Assembly: GCF_026342735.1 (NCBI RefSeq)
Contig: NZ_JAPEMM010000001.1
Coordinates: 4,960,001 to 5,024,000, forward strand
From: Streptomyces sp. NBC_00193
GTDB lineage: Bacteria > Actinomycetota > Actinomycetes > Streptomycetales > Streptomycetaceae
Length of the DNA: 64,000 nt
Direction of reading: 5' to 3'
A model generated the notes under the pieces. That model was not told where the DNA came from and did no database searches. It worked only from the letters and a program-made list of their open reading frames with translations. A program made the translations under genes and the position numbers. This document shows positions 51,072-60,040 of this stretch, in pieces; within the stretch, counting starts at the first letter, position 1; the number at the start of each line of letters is the position of its first letter.

Positions 51072-52469
51072 TCACCGATGCGCTGCCGCGGCCTCGGCGA
51101 ACCGCAGGGCCACGGAAGGCTCGGCCGCCCAGTGCGTGTGCAGGTAGCTGGCGTGCACACCACCGGCGACGAACCCCTCGACCCGGCGTTCCGGATGCGT
51201 GAAGCCCCACGCCGGCGCGGCCCCGGCGCCCGGCTCGATCACCGTCCGGTGGAACTCGTGCCCGCGCAGCCGGGTCCCGGCCGGTGCCAGGACGCTGTCG
51301 GAGACGGCGACCGCCTCGCGGTAGCCGAGCGTGAGCCGCTCCGACATCCGCGCGTCGGCGTCGAGCACCCCGCACATGGGCTTGCCGTCCAGCGAACGGG
51401 CCAGGTACAGCAGCCCGGCGCACTCGGCCGCCACCGGGCCGCCGGCGGCGGCGAAGGCCGCGACGGCCTTGCGCAGCGGCTCGTTCGCGGACAGCTCGGG
51501 CGCGTACACCTCGGGGAACCCGCCGCCGATCACCAGGCCGGTGGTGTGGTCGGGGAGCCGCTCGTCCCGGAGGGGGTCGAAGGTGACGACCTCCGCTCCG
51601 GCGGCGGTGAGCAGCTCCGCGTGCTCGGCGTACGAGAACGTGAAGGCGGCCCCTCCTGCGACGGCGACGACCGGTGCGGCGCCGCCGCTGGGGCTCCGCC
51701 CCAGACCCCGCGCCTCAAACGCCGGCGAGGCTGGATTCACCGGAGACCAGGCTTCGCAGACCAGCGGCGGGGCCGTTCTGGCCAGGGCCATCAGGGCTTC
51801 CAGGTCGCAGCCTGCCCGAACCTGCTCCGCCAGCGCCTCCACCGAGGCGACCGCATCGCGCCGCCGCTCGGCGACCGGCACCAGCCCCAGGTGCCGCGAG
51901 GGCGCGGCCACCTGCGGAGCACGCCGCAGGACGCCGAGGACCGGCATCCCCGCCTCCTCCAGCGCCTCCCGCAGCATCACCTCGTGCCGGTCGGAGCCGA
52001 CCTTGTTCAGGATCACGCCGCCGAGGCGCACCTGCGGGTCGAAGGAGGCGAAACCGTGCACCAGCGCCGCCACCGACCGCGACTGCGAGGACGCGTCGAC
52101 GACCAGCACCACCGGCGCCCGGAGCAGCTTCGCGACCTGCGCCGTCGACGCCAGCTCGCCCCGCCCCGCGGCCCCGTCGTAGAGCCCCATCACGCCTTCG
52201 ATGACGGCCAGATCGCATCCGGTCGCCCCGTGCGCGAACAGCGGAGCCACCAGCTCCGGCCCGCACATGAAGGCGTCCAGGTTGCGCCCGGGCCGGCCCG
52301 TGGCCAGCGCGTGGTAGCCCGGGTCGATGTAGTCGGGCCCGGCCTTGTGCGGGGACACGGCGAGGCCGCGCTCCGAGAAGGCCGCCATCAGGCCCGTCGC
52401 CACGGTGGTCTTGCCGCTGCCGGAGGAGGGCGCTGCGATGACCAGTCTCGGTACGTTGAACGAGGTCAC
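51072..52469 (-). CDS. cobB: Hydrogenobyrinic/cobyrinic acid a,c-diamide synthase
   Basis: 465 aa from GTG 52469, which overlaps the cobO stop. N-terminal dethiobiotin-synthetase-like ATPase: P-loop APSSGSGKTTVATGL (residues 13-27), HKAGPDYIDPGYH, EGVMGLYDGAAG. C-terminal glutamine amidotransferase with Cys 350 (GGPVAAECAGLLYL) and VIGGGFPEVYAPEL. It amidates side chains a and c of the corrin ring using glutamine and ATP. The linker, residues about 246-261, is encoded by a repeat element (51688-51733) also present outside genes. Confidence 0.95.
   Translation of the reverse strand: MTSFNVPRLVIAAPSSGSGKTTVATGLMAAFSERGLAVSPHKAGPDYIDPGYHALATGRPGRNLDAFMCGPELVAPLFAHGATGCDLAVIEGVMGLYDGAAGRGELASTAQVAKLLRAPVVLVVDASSQSRSVAALVHGFASFDPQVRLGGVILNKVGSDRHEVMLREALEEAGMPVLGVLRRAPQVAAPSRHLGLVPVAERRRDAVASVEALAEQVRAGCDLEALMALARTAPPLVCEAWSPVNPASPAFEARGLGRSPSGGAAPVVAVAGGAAFTFSYAEHAELLTAAGAEVVTFDPLRDERLPDHTTGLVIGGGFPEVYAPELSANEPLRKAVAAFAAAGGPVAAECAGLLYLARSLDGKPMCGVLDADARMSERLTLGYREAVAVSDSVLAPAGTRLRGHEFHRTVIEPGAGAAPAWGFTHPERRVEGFVAGGVHASYLHTHWAAEPSVALRFAEAAAAHR
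51688..51733. repeat. 46-nt hairpin repeat, copy in frame inside cobB
   Basis: Identical over 46 nt to 55283-55328. It contains a 7-bp hairpin CTGGGGC-TCC-GCCCCAG and a 5-bp GCCTC/GAGGC stem. On the cobB strand it reads without a stop as PASPAFEARGLGRSPS between the ATPase and amidotransferase domains. Confidence 0.95.
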
Positions 52470-53065
52470 CACTCGATGCCCTTCTGGCCCTTCTGGCCGG
52501 TGTCCATCGGGTGCTTGACCTTGGTCATCTCGGTGACGAGGTCCGCGAACTCCACCAGCTTCTCCGGTGCGTTGCGCCCGGTGATCACCACGTGCTGCGT
52601 CCCGGGACGGTTGCGGAGCACCTCGACGACCTCGTCCACGTCGATCCAGCCCCAGTGCATCGGGTACGCGAACTCGTCCAGCACGTACAGCTTGTGCGTC
52701 TCGGCGGCCAGGTCGCGCTTGACCTGCTCCCAGCCCTCCTTGGCCGCCTGCTCGTTGTCGAGCTGGGCGTCGCGCTGGACCCAGGACCAGCCCTCGCCCA
52801 TCTTGTGCCAGACGACGGAGCCGCCCTCGCCGGAGGCGCCGAGCACCTTCAGCGCGTTCTCCTCGCCGACCTTCCACTTCGCCGACTTGACGAACTGGAA
52901 CACCCCGATCGGCCAGCCCTGGTTCCAGGCGCGCAGCGCCAGACCGAAGGCCGCCGTCGACTTGCCCTTGCCCGGCCCCGTGTGGACGAAGACGAGCGGG
53001 CGGTTGCGGCGCTGACGCGTCGTGAGTCCGTCGTCCGGAACGACGGACGGCTGTCCCTGCGGCAT
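52466..53065 (-). CDS. cobO: Corrinoid adenosyltransferase
   Basis: 199 aa CobA/CobO family. P-loop HTGPGKGKSTAAFGLALRA (residues 30-37), FQFVKSAKWKVGEENAL, LYVLDEFAYPMHWGWID and VVITGRNAPEKLVEFADLV. It transfers the 5'-deoxyadenosyl group from ATP to the cobalt of the corrinoid. ATG 53065 shares its A with the TAA stop of the chelatase gene; its own stop overlaps cobB. Confidence 0.96.
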   Translation of the reverse strand: MPQGQPSVVPDDGLTTRQRRNRPLVFVHTGPGKGKSTAAFGLALRAWNQGWPIGVFQFVKSAKWKVGEENALKVLGASGEGGSVVWHKMGEGWSWVQRDAQLDNEQAAKEGWEQVKRDLAAETHKLYVLDEFAYPMHWGWIDVDEVVEVLRNRPGTQHVVITGRNAPEKLVEFADLVTEMTKVKHPMDTGQKGQKGIEW

Positions 53066-55158
53066 TACGCGGCCCTCCTGAGGGTCGGGGATGGGGTACG
53101 AACGTTCTTCACGAGCCCGGCCAGCGAATCGGCCCGCAGCCCGTCGAGGGTGACGGCCGGGCCGCCCAGATCGGCGGCCAGTACGCCGGCCAGCCCGAGC
53201 CGGACCGGACCCGACTCGCAGTCCACGACCACGGAGGCGACCCCGCCGGCCGCCAGCAGCCGGGCACTGCGCGCCGACAGCTCGCGCGGGTCGCCGCCGA
53301 CGGACCCGGCCGAGGTGGCCCGCCCGTCGGTGACGACCACGAGCAGCGGGCGCCGGCTCGGGTCCCGCAGCCGTTCGATCCGCAGCACCTCGTGGGCCTT
53401 GAGCAGCCCGGCGCCGAGCGGGGTGCGGCCGCCGGTCGGCAGCTTCTCCAGCCGGGCCGCGGCGGCGTCGACGGAAGAGGTCGGCGGCAGGGCGAGCTCG
53501 GCGGTGGAACCCCGGAAGGTGATCAGGCCGACCTTGTCCCGGCGCTGGTAGGCGTCGAGCAGCAGGGACAGCACCGCCCCCTTGACCGCGCTCATGCGCT
53601 GCCGGGCCGCCATGGAACCGGAGGCGTCGACGAGGAACAGGACGAGGTTGCCCTCGCGGCCCTCGCGGGTCGCCTGCCTCAGGTCGTCCTTGCGGACCAC
53701 CAGCCCGCGCCCGGTGCGCCCGCGCGCCTTCTGGTGCGGGGCGGCGGCGTGGATGGTCGCCGCCAGGTGCAGCTTGGTCAGCTGGCCCCTCGGGCGCTGG
53801 GCGCCGGTGGTGCGGCCGTGCGCGGTGCGGGCGCGCGAGCGCCGGCCCGACGCGCCCTCGCCGAGGCCCGGGACGCTGAGCATCTTGGTGCGGAACGGCT
53901 CGGCGGCCCGTACGGGCGCCTGCTCGGCCGGACCGGCCGCCGCCTCGTTCTCCTGGGCGGAGGGCTGGGACTCGGGCAGCTGCTCGGGCTCGGCCGGAGC
54001 CTCCGGCTCGGCCTCGGGCGCGTCCGGTCCGGAGCCCTGCGGGGGTACGCCGCCCCCGCCGTCGGGGCCGCCGCCGTCCGGGCCGTCGTCCTGCGGTCCC
54101 TCGCCCGGACCCTCCGGCTCCGGCTCGGGCTCCGGTTCCGGCTCGTCGTCGGGGAACCCGTCCAGGATCCGGTCCAGCTTCTCCTCGTCGAGGCCGGGCG
54201 CGTCGAAGGGGTTGCGGCGGCGCCGGTGGGGGAGCGCCAGCAGGGCGGCCTGCCGCACGTCCTCCTTGCGCACCTCGGTCCGCCCCGCCCAGGCGGCGAG
54301 CGCGGTCGCGGTACGGGCCATCACGATGTCGGCGCGCATGCCGTCGACCTCGAAACCGGCGCAGGTCGCCGCGATCTGCAGCAGCGAGGTGTCGCCGAGG
54401 CGCACCTGCGGGAGCAGCTCCCGCGCGGCCACCACCCGGGCGCGCACCTCCTCCTCGTCCCCGGACCAGCGGCCCGCGAACCCCGCGGGATCGTCCTCGT
54501 AGGCGAGCCGGCGACGCACCACCTCGACCCGCTGGAGCGGCTCGCGGGAGGCGGCGACCTCGACGGTCAGCCCGAACCGGTCGAGCAGCTGCGGGCGGAG
54601 CTCGCCCTCCTCGGGGTTCATCGTGCCCACGAGGAGGAAGCGGGCGGCGTGCCGTACGGAGACGCCCTCGCGCTCCACGTAGGAGGCGCCCATCGCGGCG
54701 GCGTCGAGGAGCAGGTCGATGAGGTGGTCGTGGAGCAGGTTGACCTCGTCGACGTACAGGATCCCGCGGTGCGCGTCGGCCAGCAGGCCGGGCTCGAAGG
54801 CCTTCACGCCTTCGGCGAGGGCGCGTTCGATGTCGAGGGCGCCGACGAGCCGGTCCTCGGAGGCGCCGACGGGCAGCTCCACCATCCGGGCGGGCCGCGC
54901 GGCGGCCGGTCCCGGCTCGTGGGGGCCGTCGGGGCAGGCGAGGTCCGGGGCGGTGGGCGCGCAGCTGAACCGGCAGCCGGGCACCACGTCCACCTGCGGG
55001 AGCAGGGTGGACAGGGCGCGGACGGCGGTGGACTTGGCGGTCCCCTTCTCACCGCGCACGAGCACACCGCCGACCGCGGGGCTCACGGCGTTGAGCAGCA
55101 GCGCGAGGCGCAGGTCGGTCTGGCCGACCAGTGCGGTGAACGGGTAGGGCGTGCTCAT
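53065..55158 (-). CDS. ChlI-ChlD fused chelatase subunit for cobalt insertion
   Basis: 697 aa. N-terminal AAA+ domain: FTALVGQTDLRLALLLNAV, P-loop RGEKGTAKSTAVRAL, ILYVDEVNLLHDHLIDLLLD, GTMNPEEGELRPQLLDRFGL. A central acidic/Pro-rich linker (DEPEPEPEPEPEGPGEGP). C-terminal von Willebrand A domain with MIDAS motif LFLVDASGSMAARQRM and DRVGLITFRGS-like KVGLITFRGSTAELALP. Works with the large CobN-type subunit to insert cobalt; no cobN gene lies in the window. First gene of the chlID-cobO-cobB run. Confidence 0.92.
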   Translation of the reverse strand: MSTPYPFTALVGQTDLRLALLLNAVSPAVGGVLVRGEKGTAKSTAVRALSTLLPQVDVVPGCRFSCAPTAPDLACPDGPHEPGPAAARPARMVELPVGASEDRLVGALDIERALAEGVKAFEPGLLADAHRGILYVDEVNLLHDHLIDLLLDAAAMGASYVEREGVSVRHAARFLLVGTMNPEEGELRPQLLDRFGLTVEVAASREPLQRVEVVRRRLAYEDDPAGFAGRWSGDEEEVRARVVAARELLPQVRLGDTSLLQIAATCAGFEVDGMRADIVMARTATALAAWAGRTEVRKEDVRQAALLALPHRRRRNPFDAPGLDEEKLDRILDGFPDDEPEPEPEPEPEGPGEGPQDDGPDGGGPDGGGGVPPQGSGPDAPEAEPEAPAEPEQLPESQPSAQENEAAAGPAEQAPVRAAEPFRTKMLSVPGLGEGASGRRSRARTAHGRTTGAQRPRGQLTKLHLAATIHAAAPHQKARGRTGRGLVVRKDDLRQATREGREGNLVLFLVDASGSMAARQRMSAVKGAVLSLLLDAYQRRDKVGLITFRGSTAELALPPTSSVDAAAARLEKLPTGGRTPLGAGLLKAHEVLRIERLRDPSRRPLLVVVTDGRATSAGSVGGDPRELSARSARLLAAGGVASVVVDCESGPVRLGLAGVLAADLGGPAVTLDGLRADSLAGLVKNVRTPSPTLRRAA

Positions 55159-55444
55159 GCGGTGGCCCCTTCTTGGGCGTGTGTACGGATACGCGTGCGC
55201 GGGCGGGCATGGACGGCGCGGCCGGGCTGCGGGTGCCCCGCTGCGCGGGGCGGAGTTCCCCTCCCCGCCCTTCGCCCGTTCCCTGGGGCTCCGCCCCAGA
55301 CCCCGCGCCTCAAACGCCGGCGAGGCTGAGATGTGCCGCTGCGCGGCACATTCAGCCCGTCCGGCGTTCGAGGACCGGGTCCGGGCAGAGCCCGGGGAAC
55401 GGTGGAAGGGTGGGTAGGGGACGGCCCCCGCAGGGCTGCGCCGC
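55159..55444. other. 286-bp gene-free, hairpin-rich gap between cobQ and the chelatase gene
   Basis: No gene seen. Hairpins: 55235-55251 (7-bp arms GCCCCGC/GCGGGGC), the 46-nt repeat 55283-55328, an inner stem of TGTGCCGC and GCGGCACA within 55332-55350, and a longer imperfect arm pair, CCTCAAACGCCGG near 55307-55320 with CCGGCGTTCGAGG near 55361-55373. In relatives I recall cobN lying at this place. Confidence 0.7.
55283..55328. repeat. 46-nt hairpin repeat, intergenic copy
   Basis: Identical to the copy inside cobB (51688-51733), same orientation. Here it is the left arm of a larger nested inverted repeat reaching about 55373. Confidence 0.95.
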
Positions 55445-56968
55445 TCACGGTGCGCCCGGCGGGAGGAAGGGGAGGCCCGACGGGGCGCCGCCCTCGATGA
55501 GGCGGAGCAGGGCGTCCGTGTCCGCGTGTTCCTCGATCAGGTCGCCGAGCAGGTCGAGCTGCTCCTCCCGCAGGGAGGAGAACGACGTGTCCGGGGCCGG
55601 GACGAAACGGCGGCCCGCCGCGGCCGCGACCTCGCGGAGGAAGGCCCGCCGGAAGCCGTCCGACTCCAGCGAGCCGTGCCAGTGGGTGCCCCACACCTCT
55701 CCGACCCGGCACCCGTCCAGGAAGGGGGTGCCGCCCAGGACTTCGGCCACGCCGTGGTGGATCTCGTACCCCTCCACCGCCTCGCCCAGCGCCGAACCCA
55801 CCGGCCGCGCCAGGGTCTTCTCCCGCTCGAAGCGGACCCGGACGGGAAGGAGCCCGAGCCCCGGCACGGAGCCGGCCTTCGACTCGACCTCGTCCTCGAT
55901 GTGTTCGCCGAGGAGCTGGAACCCGCCGCAGATGCCCAGGACCGGCCGGCCCTCGGAGGCCCGCCGGGCCAGCGCGTCCGCGAGCCCGCGCTCGCGCAGC
56001 CAGGCCAGGGCCTTGACCGTGCCGCGGGTGCCGGGGACGACGACCAGGTCGGCGTCGGCCAGTTCCTCGGCCCGGTCCACGAACCGCACGATCACGCCCG
56101 GCTCCGCCGCGAGCGCGTCGACGTCCGTGAAGTTGGACATCAGGGGCACCGCGCAGACCGCGACCCGCAGCACGTCCTGGCCCAGGGGCGGGGCGACCAC
56201 GGATTCCCGTACCGCACCCCGCAGGGAGACCCGCAGGCCGTCCTCCTCGTCGATGCCCAGCCCGTGCTGGAAGGGGAGCACCCCGTACGTCGCCCGCCCG
56301 GTCAGGCCGCGCAGCATCTCCATGCCCGGTTCCAGCAGGGTGACGTCGCCGCGGAACTTGTTGACCAGGTAGCCCGCGATCAGCGACTGGTCCTCGGGCG
56401 AGAGCAGCGCCGTCGTGCCGAAGAAGGACGCGAAGACCCCGCCCCGGTCGATGTCGCCGACGACGACCACCGGGAAGCGCGCGGCCCGCGCGATGCCCAT
56501 GTTCACGATGTCGGTCCGGCGCAGGTTGATCTCGGCCGGGCTGCCCGCCCCCTCGCAGATCACGGCGTCATACGTGCCCCGCAACTGCTCCAGGCAGTCC
56601 GTGACGATGCCGAGCAACTGCTCCTGCCTGCCGCCGTGGTAGCCGCGCGCGCTCATCTCGCCCACCGGCTTGCCCAGCAGCACCACCTGGCTGCTGCGGT
56701 CACTGCCGGGCTTGAGCAGCACCGGGTTCATCAGCGCGGTGGGCTCCACGCGGGCCGCCTGGGCCTGCATGGCCTGTGCGCGGCCGATCTCGGCGCCCTC
56801 CCTCGTCACGAAGGAGTTGAGGGACATGTTCTGGGCCTTGAACGGGGCCACCTTCACGCCCTGCCGGGCCAGCCACCGGCAGATGCCCGCCGTGACCACG
56901 CTCTTGCCCGCGTCCGAGGTCGTACCGGCGACGAGGAGGCCCCCGCCGCGCTTCGCGCCGCCGCTCAT
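55445..56968 (-). CDS. cobQ: Cobyric acid synthase
   Basis: 507 aa from ATG 56968, overlapping the cbiB stop (ATGA). N-terminal ATPase: LLVAGTTSDAGKSVVTAGICRWL, PFKAQNMSLNSFVTREGAEIGRAQAMQA, VVVGDIDRGGVFASFFGT, YLVNKFRGDVTLLEPGM. C-terminal glutamine amidotransferase with Cys in VLGICGGFQLLGE and His in GTHWHGSLESD. It amidates the b, d, e and g side chains of the corrin. Second gene under the cobalamin riboswitch. Confidence 0.96.
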   Translation of the reverse strand: MSGGAKRGGGLLVAGTTSDAGKSVVTAGICRWLARQGVKVAPFKAQNMSLNSFVTREGAEIGRAQAMQAQAARVEPTALMNPVLLKPGSDRSSQVVLLGKPVGEMSARGYHGGRQEQLLGIVTDCLEQLRGTYDAVICEGAGSPAEINLRRTDIVNMGIARAARFPVVVVGDIDRGGVFASFFGTTALLSPEDQSLIAGYLVNKFRGDVTLLEPGMEMLRGLTGRATYGVLPFQHGLGIDEEDGLRVSLRGAVRESVVAPPLGQDVLRVAVCAVPLMSNFTDVDALAAEPGVIVRFVDRAEELADADLVVVPGTRGTVKALAWLRERGLADALARRASEGRPVLGICGGFQLLGEHIEDEVESKAGSVPGLGLLPVRVRFEREKTLARPVGSALGEAVEGYEIHHGVAEVLGGTPFLDGCRVGEVWGTHWHGSLESDGFRRAFLREVAAAAGRRFVPAPDTSFSSLREEQLDLLGDLIEEHADTDALLRLIEGGAPSGLPFLPPGAP

Positions 56969-57927
56969 GCGGGCCGCCCCTTTTCCGTAGTACGGGCGAC
57001 CAGCGTCCGGACGGCCACGCAGGCCCCGAGCGCCAGCCACGTCACCCGGCGCGACAGCCGCACCGCCCGTTCGATGTCTGCGACCTCCACGGGCCGCCCG
57101 GCCGCACCGTTGAGCACGGCCCGGTGTTCGACCCGGCCCGCGTACGCCAGGGTCCCGCCCAGGCGCACGCCGAGCGCCCCGGCGAAGGAGGACTCCACGG
57201 GTCCCGCGTTGGGGCTCGGGTGCTTGGCGGCGTCCGCGCGCCAGGCCCGTACGGCTCCCCGCCGGTCGGGCCCGGCCAGTACGGCGGCCAGGGCCGTCAG
57301 CCGGGCGCCCGGCCAGCCGGCCACGTCGTCGAGCCGGGCCGAGGCCCAGCCGTAGCGCAGGTGGCGGGGGGACTTGTGGCCGACCATCGCGTCCAGGGTG
57401 TTCACGGCGCGGAAGGCCAACAGCCCGGGGACGCCGGCGACGGCACCCCACACCAGGGCCCCGACCACGGCGTCGGAGGTGTTCTCCGCGACCGATTCGA
57501 CGACCGCGCGGGCCATCTGCTGCTCGTCCAGGGCCTGCGGGTCGCGCCCGCACAGGCGGGGCAGCCGCTCACGGGCCACCTCGGCGTCCCCGGCGGCGAG
57601 CGCGCCGCCGATGGCGCGGGCCTCGCGGCCCAGCGAGGTGCCGCCCACGACGGCCCAGGTGGCGGCGGCGGTGAGGGCGATACGGGCGGCCGCGGGCCGG
57701 GAGCGCACGGCGCGGGCGCCCAGCGCGCCGACGGCGGCCGCGCCTCCGGCGCACAGCAGGGTGTGCAGGGCGCCCCGCGCGCGGTCGTCGCGCCACAGGG
57801 CACGTTCGACGGCGGCGGCGGCTCGTCCGAAGGCGGCCACGGGGTGCCCTCGGCGCGGATCCCCGAGGATCCGGTCGCCGATCAGGCCCGCCGTGACGCC
57901 GTACGCGAAGACGCGATCGGCACGCAT
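56965..57927 (-). CDS. cbiB: Adenosylcobinamide-phosphate synthase
   Basis: 320 aa membrane protein of the CbiB/CobD family. Signatures: AGLIGDRILGDPRRGHPVAAFG near the start, VVESVAENTSDAVVGALVWG, RAVNTLDAMVGHKSPRHLRYGWASARLDDV and KHPSPNAGPVESSFAGALGVRLGG. It attaches aminopropanol (phosphate) to adenosylcobyric acid. ATG 57927 lies directly downstream of a cobalamin riboswitch. In older naming the same gene is called cobD. Confidence 0.95.
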   Translation of the reverse strand: MRADRVFAYGVTAGLIGDRILGDPRRGHPVAAFGRAAAAVERALWRDDRARGALHTLLCAGGAAAVGALGARAVRSRPAAARIALTAAATWAVVGGTSLGREARAIGGALAAGDAEVARERLPRLCGRDPQALDEQQMARAVVESVAENTSDAVVGALVWGAVAGVPGLLAFRAVNTLDAMVGHKSPRHLRYGWASARLDDVAGWPGARLTALAAVLAGPDRRGAVRAWRADAAKHPSPNAGPVESSFAGALGVRLGGTLAYAGRVEHRAVLNGAAGRPVEVADIERAVRLSRRVTWLALGACVAVRTLVARTTEKGRPA

Positions 57928-57960
57928 GGTGGCAGGTATGTCCTCACTCAGGGTCCGCGC

Positions 57961-58140
57961 CCTGGTTCGACGTGTCCGGCGGCGAGAGTTCCTGGCTTCC
58001 GGCCGCACCCCGGCCGGATGGCCGAGCGCGCCGGTGACAGTGGCGGGACCGCGCCGGATTCGCACCGGACTTCCTCTCCATGCCGCCGTAATGGCTCGGG
58101 CAGTCCACCACGCAGCGCGAAGGCCCGTCAACTCGCCGTT
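57961..58140 (-). promoter_or_regulatory. Cobalamin riboswitch ahead of cbiB-cobQ
   Basis: On the minus strand the core CCGGTGCGAATCCGG with CGCGGTCCCGCCACTGT lies at 58037-58068 and the B12 box AGCCAGGAAC at 57988-57997, in the right order and spacing. A further hairpin CAGGG/CCCTG follows before GAGGAC and the cbiB ATG at 57927. Bound adenosylcobalamin should reduce expression of cbiB and cobQ. Outer limits are approximate. Confidence 0.93.
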
Positions 58141-58197
58141 GACCTGCGGCGGGGTGGTGGGGGGAAGCGGCTCCGGGCACGCTCCGGGCATGCGAAA

Positions 58198-58226
58198 GCT
58201 CCCTGCGGGACGAACCCGGAGGGAGC
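58198..58226 (-). terminator. Terminator after the pit operon
   Basis: GCTCCCT/AGGGAGC arms with an inner GGG/CCC, followed on the minus strand by TTTCG. It lies 28 bp past the stop of the 73-aa gene and just before the riboswitch transcript. Confidence 0.75.
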
Positions 58227-58253
58227 CTTCGTACGGGGCGTGGTGTCCGTCGC

Positions 58254-58475
58254 CTAGGCGACGATCAGGTAGATCCCGTAGGCCACGGCCGCCGCGCAGA
58301 GCGCGAAGCAGGCGTACGCACCGCTGCGGGCCAGGGTGGCGGCGCCGCCCTGCTCGGTGGCGGCCTCGTGCTTGGAGAGTCCCATCAGGCCCAGGGTGAA
58401 CAGGGTCACCAGGACGACGGTGGCGGAGAGGCTGACACCGAAGACGGAGCCGAGTGCTTCCCAGTCGATCTTCAT
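58254..58475 (-). CDS. Small membrane protein paired with the phosphate transporter
   Basis: 73 aa with two hydrophobic helices (LSATVVLVTLFTLGLMGLS and YACFALCAAAVAYGIYLIVA) joined by a polar loop KHEAATEQGGAATLARSG. It starts 28 bp after the transporter gene on the same strand, so the two are likely co-transcribed. Similar small proteins follow pit genes in other actinobacteria as far as I recall. Function unknown. Confidence 0.8.
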   Translation of the reverse strand: MKIDWEALGSVFGVSLSATVVLVTLFTLGLMGLSKHEAATEQGGAATLARSGAYACFALCAAAVAYGIYLIVA

Positions 58476-58503
58476 ACCGCTGAATCCTCTGTCGTTCTCG
58501 GGG

Positions 58504-59772
<1,269 letters not shown>

Positions 59773-59819
59773 TTACCCAGGCTTCTGTTTGACGTCAGTG
59801 GTTCGTGGACCGTAGGCAA

Positions 59820-59841
59820 CCTGGATGAACGGAAGGTGAAC
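59820..59841 (-). promoter_or_regulatory. PHO box of the pit operon
   Basis: On the minus strand GTTCACCTTCC then GTTCATCCAGG, two adjacent 11-nt units; the second matches the PhoP consensus G(G/T)TCAYYYR(G/C)G at every position. The rest of the 268-bp gap to the next gene shows nothing else clear apart from a GC hairpin near 60018-60045. Confidence 0.75.
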
Positions 59842-60040
59842 TGCCAGGGTTCATGTGGTGTATCGATACGGCACCCGATCGGGACCTTCGTCCCGGGAGG
59901 GGCGTTGATATGTCGATTAATGCATGTCACGGCGGGGTGTCCGCACGTTTCGGGGAGGGACTTCCGGTAGGTGCTCCCGTTCACCCGGGACCCCCGAAGA
60001 GACCTAGATCACCTCCCGTTCCACCCCTCCCGGCCTCCGG

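Noticed and set aside
55159-55444. Possible remnant of cobN coding sequence
   Set aside because: No frame gives recognisable CobN sequence; only hairpins and repeats are seen.
59881-60040. Short frame from an ATG near 59910
   Set aside because: No ribosome site, Pro/Arg-rich low-complexity product and no codon bias.
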